Shown one piece after another: positions 1 to 9,103 of a stretch of 64,000 nt of DNA. The stretch spans positions 744,001 to 808,000 of the forward strand of contig CAPN01000051.1 in assembly GCA_000333235.1 (NCBI GenBank), given 5' to 3'. The position numbers and the translations under genes are program-made. Position 1 is the stretch's first letter; every line of letters starts with the position of its first letter. The notes beneath the pieces are model-generated. The model was not told the origin of the DNA, did no database searches, and saw nothing but the letters and a program-made list of their open reading frames with translations. Source of the DNA: Pseudoalteromonas luteoviolacea B = ATCC 29581 (GTDB lineage Bacteria; Pseudomonadota; Gammaproteobacteria; Enterobacterales; Alteromonadaceae).

Positions 1-335
1 ATTTTGGCGTGACTAAACACAAACGAGTCATTTTTTATGATTACGATGAAGTTCAGTATCTAACCGACATGAATTTTAGAACGTTACCAAAGCAAAGTGC
101 AGAAGACTATCTCTCAACTTCCGATATTTCTGCTGCGCCACAAGATGTCTTTCCAGAACAGCTATGTACATTTGTTCTACCAGACCCTAAACTAAGGGCG
201 TTGTTTCTTGATGCACACCCAGAGCTTGCTAGCGTTGAGTTTTGGCGGCAAGCACAACACGATATTCGCCACAAGGTGATGAAACACATCTATCCCTATC
301 CTCCAGAGCAACGCTTTGATACTGGAGAGTTATAA
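1..335 (+). CDS. aceK: Isocitrate dehydrogenase kinase/phosphatase, C-terminal end (partial)
   Basis: This is the last ~110 codons of AceK, the bifunctional enzyme that phosphorylates and dephosphorylates isocitrate dehydrogenase and so sets the split between the TCA cycle and the glyoxylate shunt. The frame is open to the left edge; the GTG at position 9 is internal, because the preceding codons (Phe-Gly) fit the family. Recognisable AceK signatures are FYDYDEVQYLTDMNFR, then the DVFPEQL...F..PD..LR segment, and an aromatic/basic tail ending near PPEQRFDTGEL. The N-terminal kinase core lies outside the window. The stop is followed 18 bp later by a LysR gene on the same strand, so read-through is possible. 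Identity is confident despite the short piece. Confidence 0.88.
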   Translation, partial: FGVTKHKRVIFYDYDEVQYLTDMNFRTLPKQSAEDYLSTSDISAAPQDVFPEQLCTFVLPDPKLRALFLDAHPELASVEFWRQAQHDIRHKVMKHIYPYPPEQRFDTGEL

Positions 336-353
336 TGATAAAAAAGGAACGTT

Positions 354-1292
354 GTGAACATCAGTAAAATCGATTTAAATTTACTCGTTTACCTCGACAC
401 TCTGTTACGCGAGTGCAATGTGACACGGGCAGCAAACCAATTAAGTATTACTCAACCTGCCATGAGCAATGGCCTAAAGCGCTTAAGAAATCTGTTTAAT
501 GATCCTATTTTAGTTCGAACATCAGATGGCATGGTGCCGACTGAACGAGCACTTGAATTGCAACCCGTGATCCGTGGGATCTTGATGACGTTAGAAGAAA
601 CACTCGCGCCAAATCGAGAGTTTACGCCAGGGCAAAGTAAACGAGTATTTCGCATCATGGCTAGTGACTATGCCGCAAGTACCCTGGCACCTAAGTTATT
701 AAACAAATTGCATGAAGAAGCACCCGATACGACACTGGATATCCTAACCCCTAGTGACGTTACGTTTCACGATGTAGAAAATGGTAAGGTCGATATGGCG
801 ATTAACCGTTTCGAAAATTTACCACAATCGTTTCATCATAAACGTATTTGGAAAGATAGTTTTTGTTGTCTTGTCAAAGCAAGTAATCCTATCATCCAAC
901 ACTTTTCTCTAGATGCATATCTAAAAGCACGTCATATTTGGGTAAGTAAAACAGGCTTTGGTGTTGGTGTCGGCATGGATCCAGCCGATGTCCAAAAATT
1001 AGGCTGGGTTGATGAAGCGCTCGCTCATTTTGGGAAACATCGTAATATTGCAACGTTTACCCGTAATTACCACGTTGCCATTCATTTAGCAAAAGAGCAA
1101 AATTTGATTGCTACGCTTCCATCGAAAGCGGCCGACATTTACAAAGACGACCCTAATTTAGCAATTTTAGAGCCGCCATTTCCTATTCCTCCATTTGAGT
1201 TGGACATGATCTGGAGTCCATTGCTGCATCGAGATGCCAGTCATATATGGCTTAGACAAAAAATTGCCGAAGTCGCCGAAGAACTCAAATAA
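354..1292 (+). CDS. LysR-family transcriptional regulator
   Basis: A 312-residue LysR-type regulator. Residues ~8-67 form the winged helix-turn-helix (LLVYLDTLLRECNVTRAANQ, then LSITQPAMSNGLKRLR). Residues ~90-300 are the substrate-binding-like effector domain. The N-terminus resembles the NodD/LeuO/PcpR-like branch (starts NISKIDLNLL) rather than CysB or OxyR. The start is GTG at 354, preceded by an AAAAAGGA ribosome-binding site. It lies 18 bp after aceK and is followed by a strong terminator. There is no divergent partner gene, so the usual LysR clue to the target is missing; whether it acts on aceK/glyoxylate genes is unknown. Family is certain; ligand and regulon are not. Confidence 0.9.
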   Translation: MNISKIDLNLLVYLDTLLRECNVTRAANQLSITQPAMSNGLKRLRNLFNDPILVRTSDGMVPTERALELQPVIRGILMTLEETLAPNREFTPGQSKRVFRIMASDYAASTLAPKLLNKLHEEAPDTTLDILTPSDVTFHDVENGKVDMAINRFENLPQSFHHKRIWKDSFCCLVKASNPIIQHFSLDAYLKARHIWVSKTGFGVGVGMDPADVQKLGWVDEALAHFGKHRNIATFTRNYHVAIHLAKEQNLIATLPSKAADIYKDDPNLAILEPPFPIPPFELDMIWSPLLHRDASHIWLRQKIAEVAEELK

Positions 1293-1298
1293 AATTAA

Positions 1299-1339
1299 AC
1301 AACGCTCAATAAATTGCCGTTGAGCGTTGTGTGTTTTTT
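1299..1339 (+). terminator. Rho-independent terminator after the LysR gene
   Basis: An 11-bp perfect inverted repeat (ACAACGCTCAA at 1299-1309 with its complement at 1320-1330) is followed by a T-rich run at 1332-1339. It sits 7 bp after the LysR stop and before the convergent beta-lactamase-fold gene. Confidence 0.85.
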
Positions 1340-1356
1340 AAAATGCTAAAAACGGC

Positions 1357-2409
1357 CTAAAAGTTAGTCATCTCTTTAATATGATGAGCAAATTCACCAA
1401 CCGGAAAATCCTCTTCGTTAGAGAGTACAATAACCACTCTATTTGGATTGAATTGTCTTAAAATGTGAGCACGAAAACCATCAATTGCGCCGCCATGTTG
1501 ATAGCTCGTCGAGCCAATCTCACCTTTCGACACAAGCCAACCTAAAGCATACCCATTGTGACTTGCTAAATACAATTCGTTTGTGGAATTCACATTAATC
1601 AAGCTATGGTTAGTCAATGCTTTATGCCATTTATGAAGATCGAGGATAGTTGAGGATAGCGCCCCAGCTGCAAAAGCGATCGATGGATCCCAAATCGTTA
1701 CTTTCTTCCCATCACCATAACCGACTGCATTTTCAAACATTCCATTGTCCACCAAGCCATATTCACTTTGGTGCATTTCAAGAGGTGTAAAAATATTGTC
1801 TTTTATAAACTGCTGGTAAGTCTGGCCACTCACCTTTTCAATAATAGCGCCTGCCAAAACATAGTTTGAATTTGAATACTCAAATTTTGTCCCAGGCTCA
1901 AAGCGAAGTGGTTCATTTTTAAATCGATCAATCAGTTGTAAAGGTGCTATTGATTGGTGCTTAAGTGAATCAAACCAACTTAAATTAGTATAATTCGCTA
2001 TACCACTGGTCATATTCAATAATTGGCGAATCGAAATTTTATCACCACTCGGAAATGTGGGCAGGTAAAACGATAGCTTGTCATCGAGTGACAATATGCC
2101 CTGCTCTTGCAACATCAAAAGTGCAACAGCAGTAAATTGTTTAGTTACTGAACCTATCATAAACGTGGTATCTGGCGTATTTTCTCTTTTGTTTTCTCGA
2201 TCCGCATAGCCAAATCCCTTTGCCATTATGATAACACCATCTTGCTCAATCAACACTGTGCCGCTAAACCCTTGCGAACTAATATATTGGTCAACTGTCT
2301 GCTTAGCTTTAGGTTTATCAATTTTTATTTCATTGCTACCGTCACAACCGGTCAGGAAGAATATGCCACCCAAGACAAGGCTTATTCCGAGTTTTCTTAA
2401 TTGTTCCAT
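1357..2409 (-). CDS. Serine hydrolase of the class C beta-lactamase / DD-peptidase fold, lipoprotein
   Basis: A beta-lactamase-family (Pfam Beta-lactamase) serine hydrolase. I place the start at 2409, because MEQLRKLGISL... leads directly into a lipoprotein signal with lipobox LTGC; an in-frame start at 2439 adds ten residues before the signal. Catalytic motifs are present: S-V-T-K (nucleophile Ser and Lys), Y-S-N ~90 residues later, and H-G-G near the C-terminus. The length (~350 aa) and lipid anchor fit the EstB/penicillin-binding-like esterases and peptidases rather than a secreted AmpC. Substrate unknown: peptidoglycan peptides, esters or D-amino-acid peptides are all possible. The gene is monocistronic, ending against the LysR terminator. 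Confidence 0.85.
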   Translation of the reverse strand: MEQLRKLGISLVLGGIFFLTGCDGSNEIKIDKPKAKQTVDQYISSQGFSGTVLIEQDGVIIMAKGFGYADRENKRENTPDTTFMIGSVTKQFTAVALLMLQEQGILSLDDKLSFYLPTFPSGDKISIRQLLNMTSGIANYTNLSWFDSLKHQSIAPLQLIDRFKNEPLRFEPGTKFEYSNSNYVLAGAIIEKVSGQTYQQFIKDNIFTPLEMHQSEYGLVDNGMFENAVGYGDGKKVTIWDPSIAFAAGALSSTILDLHKWHKALTNHSLINVNSTNELYLASHNGYALGWLVSKGEIGSTSYQHGGAIDGFRAHILRQFNPNRVVIVLSNEEDFPVGEFAHHIKEMTNF

Positions 2410-2632
2410 ACTTTTATCCGCAAACTGATTTAGAAACAAAAAGTATCAATAACGGACCGTCAATACTGTTGAAAAATGTTAAAAGATGTAGTTTGCCTAA
2501 CGTGACGTACTACCATATTTGGTATAAAACAGATTGTGATTCGAAACGAATACCTTCGCCAACAAACACGTTACTCAATTTAGATTGGCGGCCAGGGATA
2601 ATGTTGATTCATTTTATTTAATGACAAAAATG

Positions 2633-2657
2633 AAAAGAGCCTCAATGAGGCTCTTTA
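2633..2657 (-). terminator. Terminator of the DUF349 operon
   Basis: Perfect stem AAAGAGCCTC/GAGGCTCTTT with a 3-nt loop, followed on the minus strand by a T-rich stretch (TTTTCATTTTT). It lies 20 bp past the stop codon of the DUF349 gene. Confidence 0.85.
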
Positions 2658-2676
2658 TAGGCACAAAGACCAATTT

Positions 2677-5352
2677 TTATTTAAGTAAACAGGCCTTTAT
2701 TCGTGCTATAGATGGGGTGTCTAATGGCAATGAGCAACTATTAACAAAGGCTAAAAGAGTTTGTTCCTTTGAAAATTCCCCACCAGAAAGTTTCTCTTCT
2801 AGCATTGCAACTTGGACTGCAACACGCGCCTCTTTGTCTTGCGCTGGTGACTCAATCTCATGCAATATTTCCAAGCGAAGCAATAGTTCGTGGGAGCTCA
2901 GTTCATCACTGACTTTCATTTTCCAATTCGATGGTAGCTCATCGGTTGCCAAAGCCTGAATTAATTCGTCGACATTGGCTTGCTCTGCTTCATTTCTGAA
3001 TTTAGTAAGCTGAAGGTCAATATCGTCTAAAAGCGTTTTAACCTGAGTTTTGATTTCACGATGAACCGTCAACGCCTCTGTCGAAGCGCGCAATGCTTTG
3101 AATTCTGCATCAGTCGCCGCCACTTCAAACTGGTCTTTCAGCAAATTGAATTGCTCTGCCAATACTTGATTTTGCTGCGCTTGCTCACGCTTTTTCTCAT
3201 CAAATAGCGCTTGACGATTTGCAAACACGCTATCATTAATCGCTCTAAACGCTTGCCACAACTTATGTTCTTGCTTCGCGCCAGCAAAGCCAATGTGTTG
3301 CCATTGTTGCTGGATCTGTTTTAAATTCTCGCATGCCTGTTGAATATTATCGTGTTCAGATTGTGCTTTTGCTGCCTCTAACAATTCGCTTTTTGCCTGA
3401 GCATTACGTGAATAATGAGCCTTTATTACTGCCCAAACTTTATCCTGCTCTGCTTTAAACTTGTTATTGAGCTTTTGATACGTATCAACGTCTACTTTGC
3501 CGGCATTTTTCCACTGCGATTTTAAACGATTGAGATCGCTTTCAAGTGTTTTCAAACAGCCTTCAGATTGCGCAGTCACTGCTAGCTGTTGAATTTGCAA
3601 AATGAGGTCTTTACGCTGCTCTGCAAATTCGCTGCGAAGCTGTTCTTGCTTTGCAAAAAACTCCCTACATGGCTCGAACGCTTTTTCAATAGCATGTTCA
3701 AATTGCTCTGCCTGTGTTTTCATTTCATCGCTTAACAGCGGTCCACACTCAGACCAACGTTGACGTAGTTGTTTAACACGGGTTGCTCGTTTTGCCGGAT
3801 CAAGGTCACTGTCACCCAAAAGTGCTTCAACATCACTCAGAATTTCTTCCCGCTTCGGTGCAGTAGCGTATTTTTGCCAGTCTTCTAGGTCAGCAAGTTG
3901 TGCATCTAACTCTGATTTGATTGTCTCTAGTGATCCTTGATAGGTTGGTGTTAGTAATTCGAATGCATGTATAAACCCTTTAAACACACCAAATGCGACG
4001 TTGAATCGACCATTTTGGATCAATCGTTTGGTATCGAAGGCTTTCTTTTTAGCGGTACGCAGTAATTCATTTTGTGCCTCCACATGTGGCTTTATCGCTT
4101 CCTCGAACTGGCGTTTTCGCGTCGTGAATTCTGCGCTCAATTCACCGGCAAACGACTTAGGTAATACTCTCAATTCAGACTTAATCTGATACGCTATTTT
4201 ATCAAATTCGTTGACCTGAACATCAAGCATATCTATAGACTCTGGCACTACTACCGCATCAAGCGCTTTTAATAATGAACGCACAGTTTGAATCTGGCTT
4301 GAAATGCGTGGGAATTGTTGGAGCTCATCTGCCATTTTATTGAGCTCACCGACCATTTCCGCTTTTTTATTTTCGCGAATTTCGGCCAACTTTAATTTGT
4401 CTAATAAAGACCGTAAATCAGATTGCACATTATGAATTACAGTCTCGTCAGCTAGATCGACAGTATTAGACGCGAGTTTCATTACGCGCTTAAAGTGCGC
4501 TTCACACTCTTGTTCTAACTCTGCTTTCGCTTGCTCTGCATCAAGTCGCTGTTGCTCTTCAACAAACTGCACCTTGAGTTTAGCAATATGGTTATTCAGC
4601 TTTTCACTTAAAACATCAAATTTTTGCTTAACTGCAGCTAATTCCGTTTCAGGCAACCATTTTAATTCTATCTGCTGCCAATCTGCTGTAAGTGTTGCAA
4701 CGTCTTTCATTAGCTGCTCGTAGTCAAATTTTTCGCGTAGATAATTGAGTTTCGCTAATACTAACTTGACTTCTTGGCTGACTTTTTCTGGCATTTCTTG
4801 CGCGAAACGCAATGCTTCAATTTGCGATTCTAACACTAATTTAGGTTGTTCTTTTGCTGCTTTTATAACTTGTTTTTGCACAGCATATTGCTCAACCAAA
4901 GGTAATAGTAACATTTGTAGTTCTTCGCTTGCTTCTTTGAAAGCCTTTTCAATCAGTACCTTATCTGCAAGGCGCCGTAGCAATTTAACGCGAACGTCCA
5001 AGTTTTTATCTGACAAAGCGAGTTTTTCTAAGACTTTTTTAGCAGCAAACTTGTCTATGTATTCTGCTTTGATTTCTGTGTGTTGTGTGTCGACATCATG
5101 GATGACGTTACTCAATATTTGTTGTTCAGCAACTTCTTTTAGTGCATTGTCTTGCTTGAATGCATGCCACCAAAGTCCAATGTTATTTAATTTACCTAAA
5201 GCCTGTCTGCGTAATTCAGGGGCTACATCTTCTTTTGCCATGGTTGCTAAAATATGTTGGTCCTTTGCCACATCCAGTTTTTCAAGAGCTTGTGCACGGA
5301 TCTGAGTTTTTGGATGTTTCCATTTCGGAGTAAATAGGTGCTTAAAGATCAT
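2677..5352 (-). CDS. DUF349-domain protein, large helical coiled-coil protein
   Basis: A protein of 891 residues if translation starts at the ATG at 5352 (MIFKHLFTPKWKHPKTQIRA). An open frame extends 57 codons further upstream, but that part overlaps the preceding gene and is low-complexity and basic. DUF349 repeats are visible as W-containing helical units such as LRQRWSECGPL, LKSQWKNAGKV and IQQQWQHIGFAG. The N-terminal ~150 residues look like HEAT-type repeats (RAQALEKL, RRQALGKL, RVKLLRRLADK). The rest is charged alpha-helix and coiled coil without membrane segments. Function is not established to my knowledge. The start overlaps the yeaC-like stop by 11 bp, indicating translational coupling in an operon with the zinc-ribbon gene upstream. 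Confidence 0.85.
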   Translation of the reverse strand: MIFKHLFTPKWKHPKTQIRAQALEKLDVAKDQHILATMAKEDVAPELRRQALGKLNNIGLWWHAFKQDNALKEVAEQQILSNVIHDVDTQHTEIKAEYIDKFAAKKVLEKLALSDKNLDVRVKLLRRLADKVLIEKAFKEASEELQMLLLPLVEQYAVQKQVIKAAKEQPKLVLESQIEALRFAQEMPEKVSQEVKLVLAKLNYLREKFDYEQLMKDVATLTADWQQIELKWLPETELAAVKQKFDVLSEKLNNHIAKLKVQFVEEQQRLDAEQAKAELEQECEAHFKRVMKLASNTVDLADETVIHNVQSDLRSLLDKLKLAEIRENKKAEMVGELNKMADELQQFPRISSQIQTVRSLLKALDAVVVPESIDMLDVQVNEFDKIAYQIKSELRVLPKSFAGELSAEFTTRKRQFEEAIKPHVEAQNELLRTAKKKAFDTKRLIQNGRFNVAFGVFKGFIHAFELLTPTYQGSLETIKSELDAQLADLEDWQKYATAPKREEILSDVEALLGDSDLDPAKRATRVKQLRQRWSECGPLLSDEMKTQAEQFEHAIEKAFEPCREFFAKQEQLRSEFAEQRKDLILQIQQLAVTAQSEGCLKTLESDLNRLKSQWKNAGKVDVDTYQKLNNKFKAEQDKVWAVIKAHYSRNAQAKSELLEAAKAQSEHDNIQQACENLKQIQQQWQHIGFAGAKQEHKLWQAFRAINDSVFANRQALFDEKKREQAQQNQVLAEQFNLLKDQFEVAATDAEFKALRASTEALTVHREIKTQVKTLLDDIDLQLTKFRNEAEQANVDELIQALATDELPSNWKMKVSDELSSHELLLRLEILHEIESPAQDKEARVAVQVAMLEEKLSGGEFSKEQTLLAFVNSCSLPLDTPSIARIKACLLK

Positions 5353-5623
5353 TTTCACTAAACCTGGCAATTTCATTGTCCTGCGCAAACTCTTGTTGTA
5401 GTTCACGTTTCGATTTTTGAACCATTTCACCATTTTCATTAATCGTGAATTGTTCGTTTGATTTTGCAACCTTTGCTTGATACAGCATAACGAGTTGCAC
5501 AGTTTGTTCTTTTTGCGCTTCACTTAGCGGCGTACCGTCTGGCCATTTACCTGTAGATGCACCATATTGCAGGCGCTGGAAAAGTTCAGGCGTAATGTTT
5601 TGTACTAAACTCTCAACGTTCAT
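5342..5623 (-). CDS. yeaC: YeaC-like DUF1315 family protein
   Basis: A 93-residue cytoplasmic protein matching the E. coli YeaC/DUF1315 pattern: an N-terminal I-T-P-E-x-x-x-R-L segment, then the conserved G-K-W-P-D-G, then Q-K-E-x-x-x-Q-L-V-M-L-Y-Q-A. No catalytic motif is visible and the role is unknown. It is the middle gene of a minus-strand operon: one base separates it from the zinc-ribbon gene upstream, and it overlaps the DUF349 gene downstream by 11 bp. Confidence 0.85.
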   Translation of the reverse strand: MNVESLVQNITPELFQRLQYGASTGKWPDGTPLSEAQKEQTVQLVMLYQAKVAKSNEQFTINENGEMVQKSKRELQQEFAQDNEIARFSENDL

Positions 5624-5624
5624 T

Positions 5625-5951
5625 TCACTTTTTCTTCTTTAAATAAACCAATATCGCACGGTTGACTAAGTACCAAACGCAACTCAACGAAATCACACCA
5701 ATACATACTTGGTATTCGATTGTGCCTTTTTGAGGAGATTGATTATACAGATATAAGAATCCACCTAGGAATAGGATCAGTGCGAAGAATGAATGATTTA
5801 AAATCATCTGCTGCTTTTTTACACGGCTTTTAATCGCTAATCGGTGTCGTTGTTCATCATCAAGACCGCTCAACGAAATTTCGCAATGTGGACATGATTT
5901 GTATTTATCCGAAATTGATTTATTGCAGCTTGGGCATTGAACTATGGCCAT
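5625..5951 (-). CDS. Small zinc-ribbon membrane protein
   Basis: A 108-residue protein. Cys6-x2-Cys9 and Cys20-x2-Cys23 make a zinc ribbon at the N-terminus (CPSCN...CPHCE). Residues ~53-70 and ~82-100 are two hydrophobic segments, and the tail is KKKK, so the ribbon is probably cytoplasmic. I do not recognise a specific family. It heads the operon with yeaC and the DUF349 gene, with a 1-bp gap to yeaC. No function can be assigned beyond a metal-binding, possibly protein- or nucleic-acid-contacting domain at the inner membrane. Confidence 0.75.
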   Translation of the reverse strand: MAIVQCPSCNKSISDKYKSCPHCEISLSGLDDEQRHRLAIKSRVKKQQMILNHSFFALILFLGGFLYLYNQSPQKGTIEYQVCIGVISLSCVWYLVNRAILVYLKKKK

Positions 5952-5981
5952 ACTTCACTCCAAATTAGTCAGCGGCAAACA

Positions 5982-6005
5982 AAAAGGGCGCCATCTAGGC
6001 GCCCA
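5982..6005 (-). terminator. Terminator of the Na+/alanine symporter gene
   Basis: GGGCGCC/GGCGCCC stem with a 5-nt loop, followed on the minus strand by TTTTTG. It lies 14 bp beyond the symporter stop codon. Confidence 0.85.
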
Positions 6006-6018
6006 TATTGTACTTGTT

Positions 6019-7686
6019 TTAAGACGGATTGTCTTTTTTGAATTTAACCCAATAGTCATCAATAGTTTGTTTCATTTCTTTGCGCAGCAACATAATGCCG
6101 AATAAGTTTGGCAGTGTCATCACGACAATAGCTACTGCTGCCAATTTCCAAACAAGCGTGGTATCCGCAAACGATGCCCAGAAAAAACCTGCAACATAAA
6201 ACACTCGGTATGGCATCACTGAGCGACTACCTAGCAAATAGATCATCGCTCTGTCACCATAATAAGACCATGCAATTGCTGTCGAAAAGGCAAATAATAA
6301 TAAACCAATCGAAACAATGTATTGTCCAAAGTCACCAAAGAAACCACGTTGGAATGCTTTTGTCGTCAGCTCTGCCGAGTGCACTAACGATTTTCCTTTA
6401 ATGCTAACACTCGGATCAACTGGCAAACCGTCTTTAATGGAAACAACCCCGGTGTATACGTGACGCTCAGTAATACCAAAACGAATATCTTCACCAATAG
6501 AACGAGAATGGATAATCGTAAAGTCTTTATTCACTGCCTTACCTTGAATGACATTAATATCACCAGTATACGGTGTAACATCGCTTGGTTTACCGTTTAA
6601 ATACTTGTAAAGCGCTTCCCTGTCTTGTTCTTGATCATCTGAATAGTTGCCTTTTACAATCATCATGGATGAGCGTTCAAAGTGAGTCTCAAATTTTTCA
6701 GTCCAAACACCAGATGACAAGATCACAAGGCCGGTTAACGTACAGATAATAATGGTATCAATGAACGGCTCTAAAATCGAAACCATACCTTCAGATACAG
6801 GTTCATCTGCCTTTGCAGAAGCGTGGGCAATCGGTGCAGAACCTTGACCTGCTTCGTTTGAAAATAATCCACGGTTTACACCACGGTTAAACGCGTAAGC
6901 AAAAGACGCACCAAGGAATCCACCTGCTGCAGCCGATCCAGTAAATGCATCGGTAAATACAGAAAGAAAAGATGGGATAATGTTTTCAACATTATAAAAA
7001 ATAACACCAAGCGCACCAACAATGTATATTGCAGCCATTAAAGGAACGACTCTAGATGTGATAGCGGCTATACGCTTAATACCACCTAATATAACTAAAC
7101 CAAGCAATACAGATAGCACTGCACCTGTAGCCATTGGTGCAAATCCAAACGTTGCCTCCATACCCTGAGCAATGTTATTGATCTGCGGCAAACTGCCTGT
7201 GCCAAATGAAGAAATCACTGTAGCGATGGCAAATAAAACAGCTAACCACTTCATGTTAAGGCGTCTATCCATGTAATACATTGGACCACCCGCCATTGAA
7301 CCATCGTCGGTTTTAACTCGATATTTATGAGATAGCGTTACTTCAACAAATTTTGTGGTCATACCAAAAAATGCCGTCATCCACATCCAAAATAGGGCAG
7401 CCGGACCACCGATAGAAATCGCCAGTGCAACACCGCCTATATTACCTGTTCCGACCGTGCCTGAAAGTGCGGTAGACAGTGCTTGAAAGTGAGTCGTATC
7501 ACCTTCATGGCCTTTTTTATCGTATTTACCAGACACAACACGAATTGCGTGTTTGAAATAACGAATTTGTGGGAATTTTAGGTAAATGGTAAAAAACAAA
7601 CCTACACCTAATAATACATAAGGAAACCAAGCAGCTCCCCCGAGTAGACTATCTAAATAGTCTAGAAAATTTCCTAATGCGTCCAC
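6019..7686 (-). CDS. Sodium/alanine (glycine) symporter, AGCS family, with a large loop insertion
   Basis: An inner-membrane Na+-coupled amino-acid carrier of the AGCS/AlsT family. Family signatures are [20 protein letters not shown] at ~79-98, [20 protein letters not shown], and the stretch [19 protein letters not shown] near residue 271. The protein is 555 aa, against roughly 450-490 for typical members. The excess is a hydrophilic block at ~329-437, between the helix ending [12 protein letters not shown] and the one starting [14 protein letters not shown]. The rest of the ~10-12 helices appear intact, so this is an insertion rather than a frameshift. Substrate (alanine, glycine or another small amino acid) cannot be fixed from sequence. 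Monocistronic, with its own terminator. Confidence 0.92.
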   Translation of the reverse strand: MDALGNFLDYLDSLLGGAAWFPYVLLGVGLFFTIYLKFPQIRYFKHAIRVVSGKYDKKGHEGDTTHFQALSTALSGTVGTGNIGGVALAISIGGPAALFWMWMTAFFGMTTKFVEVTLSHKYRVKTDDGSMAGGPMYYMDRRLNMKWLAVLFAIATVISSFGTGSLPQINNIAQGMEATFGFAPMATGAVLSVLLGLVILGGIKRIAAITSRVVPLMAAIYIVGALGVIFYNVENIIPSFLSVFTDAFTGSAAAGGFLGASFAYAFNRGVNRGLFSNEAGQGSAPIAHASAKADEPVSEGMVSILEPFIDTIIICTLTGLVILSSGVWTEKFETHFERSSMMIVKGNYSDDQEQDREALYKYLNGKPSDVTPYTGDINVIQGKAVNKDFTIIHSRSIGEDIRFGITERHVYTGVVSIKDGLPVDPSVSIKGKSLVHSAELTTKAFQRGFFGDFGQYIVSIGLLLFAFSTAIAWSYYGDRAMIYLLGSRSVMPYRVFYVAGFFWASFADTTLVWKLAAVAIVVMTLPNLFGIMLLRKEMKQTIDDYWVKFKKDNPS

Positions 7687-7785
7687 GATTCATCCTCTTA
7701 TTATAATTACCCTAACCAATACGCTGTGGAAATGGCTCTTATTGGTTATTCGACTTTGTTTTTATCTTTTATTCTTAAGCACATT

Positions 7786-7810
7786 AAAAAGCGGCATCTT
7801 TCGATGCCGC
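7786..7810 (-). terminator. Terminator of the M14 carboxypeptidase gene
   Basis: Perfect 8-bp stem GCGGCATC/GATGCCGC with a 4-nt loop, followed by TTTTT on the minus strand; 10 bp beyond the stop codon. Confidence 0.87.
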
Positions 7811-7819
7811 ATAATCTAA

Positions 7820-8947
7820 CTATCTTAATTTTTCGACCACGTTTAATACCGCAGCGAGCATGTCCTGACCAAACTGATATGAACGTCGGTCTGACCAACC
7901 AAAATAGCTGTCTGGTAAATTAGCGTTGTCTTTAAACGGCATTTCTACTGTATAAGACAACGCATTGAAAGCTTCGCCTACCGCACACGACGCCACGGTC
8001 ATGTTTGCTTTTCCTGGCTCATCTTTCGGGTAGCCATACTCATCTTGAAACTCTGGAGTGATGGTCAACAACGCTTGCTTAAACTCAGTTTCGAGTTTTG
8101 CCAATCTGTCACTGTAACTAGGAATACCTTCACTTCCGGCGACAAAATTATAAGGTAGCGCTTCATCCCCGTGAATATCTAAGAACATATCCAGACCCAC
8201 TTCATGCATCTTATTCAATACATGAAAGACTTCTGGGCTTTTTTCAAGCGTTGGCGTTTTCCATTCTCGGTTTAAATTAACACCAATTGCATTCGTTCTC
8301 AAATGGCCACGAGCACCGCCATCTGGATTCATGTTTGGCACAATGTAGAACGTCGCTTTCGATAATAATGCAGCTGCGTGAGGGTCTTCATCGTCTAACA
8401 GTTTATGCAATACGCCTTCGATAAACCATTCCGCCATGGTTTCACCTGGATGTTGACGTCCTATAATCCAGATGTTTTTCTTTTCACTTGAAGGTTCACC
8501 TACACGGATCAACGAAATATCACGCCCATCGAGTGTTTCACCAAGTGTTTCAATATCAACTGAATCATAGCTTTGTGCAAAAGCAAGTAAGTCTAAATGA
8601 CGTTCATAACTGTATGGTGCAAAATACGCGAAATACATTTGCTTGTGTTCTGGTTCAACGTCAATGATCAGTGAACCATTTTCGTATTTACTTGGTACTC
8701 TGAACCAAGTTTGACGATCATAAGAAGCAACCGCATCGTAACCCTCCCACCCTTCTGGGTAAGCCGACTTTTCTAAACCATTTATATGTAAGCGATGGCC
8801 TAAAAATGGTGTTGATTCAAGTCGAAAATGAAACCATTGGAAAAATTCTGAACCGTTATCAGGATTGATTTCGAGTTGAATATCGAGTGGCTCGTTAATC
8901 GCAAGCACCTTGATATTTCCGCTGTCGAAATTGCTCGTAATTTTCAT
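7820..8947 (-). CDS. M14-family zinc carboxypeptidase (cytosolic carboxypeptidase-like)
   Basis: A 375-residue metallopeptidase of the M14 family, closest in layout to the cytosolic carboxypeptidase (CCP, M14B/M14D) group. It has an N-terminal beta-rich domain (~1-125) and then the catalytic domain. Zinc ligands are H166 and E169 in RQHPGETMAEW and H259 in FLDIHGDE. Asn/Arg of NLNRE (~224-228) bind the substrate carboxylate, and E334 in YTVEMPF is the catalytic base. No signal peptide, so the enzyme should be cytoplasmic. Likely role is trimming C-terminal residues from peptides; the natural substrate is unknown. Monocistronic. Confidence 0.9.
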   Translation of the reverse strand: MKITSNFDSGNIKVLAINEPLDIQLEINPDNGSEFFQWFHFRLESTPFLGHRLHINGLEKSAYPEGWEGYDAVASYDRQTWFRVPSKYENGSLIIDVEPEHKQMYFAYFAPYSYERHLDLLAFAQSYDSVDIETLGETLDGRDISLIRVGEPSSEKKNIWIIGRQHPGETMAEWFIEGVLHKLLDDEDPHAAALLSKATFYIVPNMNPDGGARGHLRTNAIGVNLNREWKTPTLEKSPEVFHVLNKMHEVGLDMFLDIHGDEALPYNFVAGSEGIPSYSDRLAKLETEFKQALLTITPEFQDEYGYPKDEPGKANMTVASCAVGEAFNALSYTVEMPFKDNANLPDSYFGWSDRRSYQFGQDMLAAVLNVVEKLR

Positions 8948-9064
8948 TGTTTTACCCTAAGTCTTTTCCTTTCAAAAAGACAAAATTGTTATAGGTTGTT
9001 AGCCAAGTGTATATCTTGGAGAAATCGTAACACAGCAGCCAAAATTCAAAAACTAGTTAAAAGC

Positions 9065-9091
9065 AAAAAAGCCAGCAAATGCTGGCTTTTT
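9065..9091. terminator. Terminator after the GAPDH gene (bidirectional shape)
   Basis: AAAAAGCCAGCA and its complement flank a 2-nt loop, with A and T runs on either side. It lies 13 bp past the stop of the minus-strand GAPDH gene. Confidence 0.87.
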
Positions 9092-9103
9092 GAGATAATT
9101 CGC

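Noticed and set aside
9..335. Complete small 108-residue protein starting at the GTG at 9
   Set aside because: The frame stays open to the left edge and the sequence matches the AceK C-terminus, so it is a fragment.
4745..5305. 186-codon plus-strand reading frame antisense to the DUF349 gene
   Set aside because: Ser/Cys-rich translation typical of the complement of a helical, Glu/Ala/Lys-rich gene; no RBS or homology signs.
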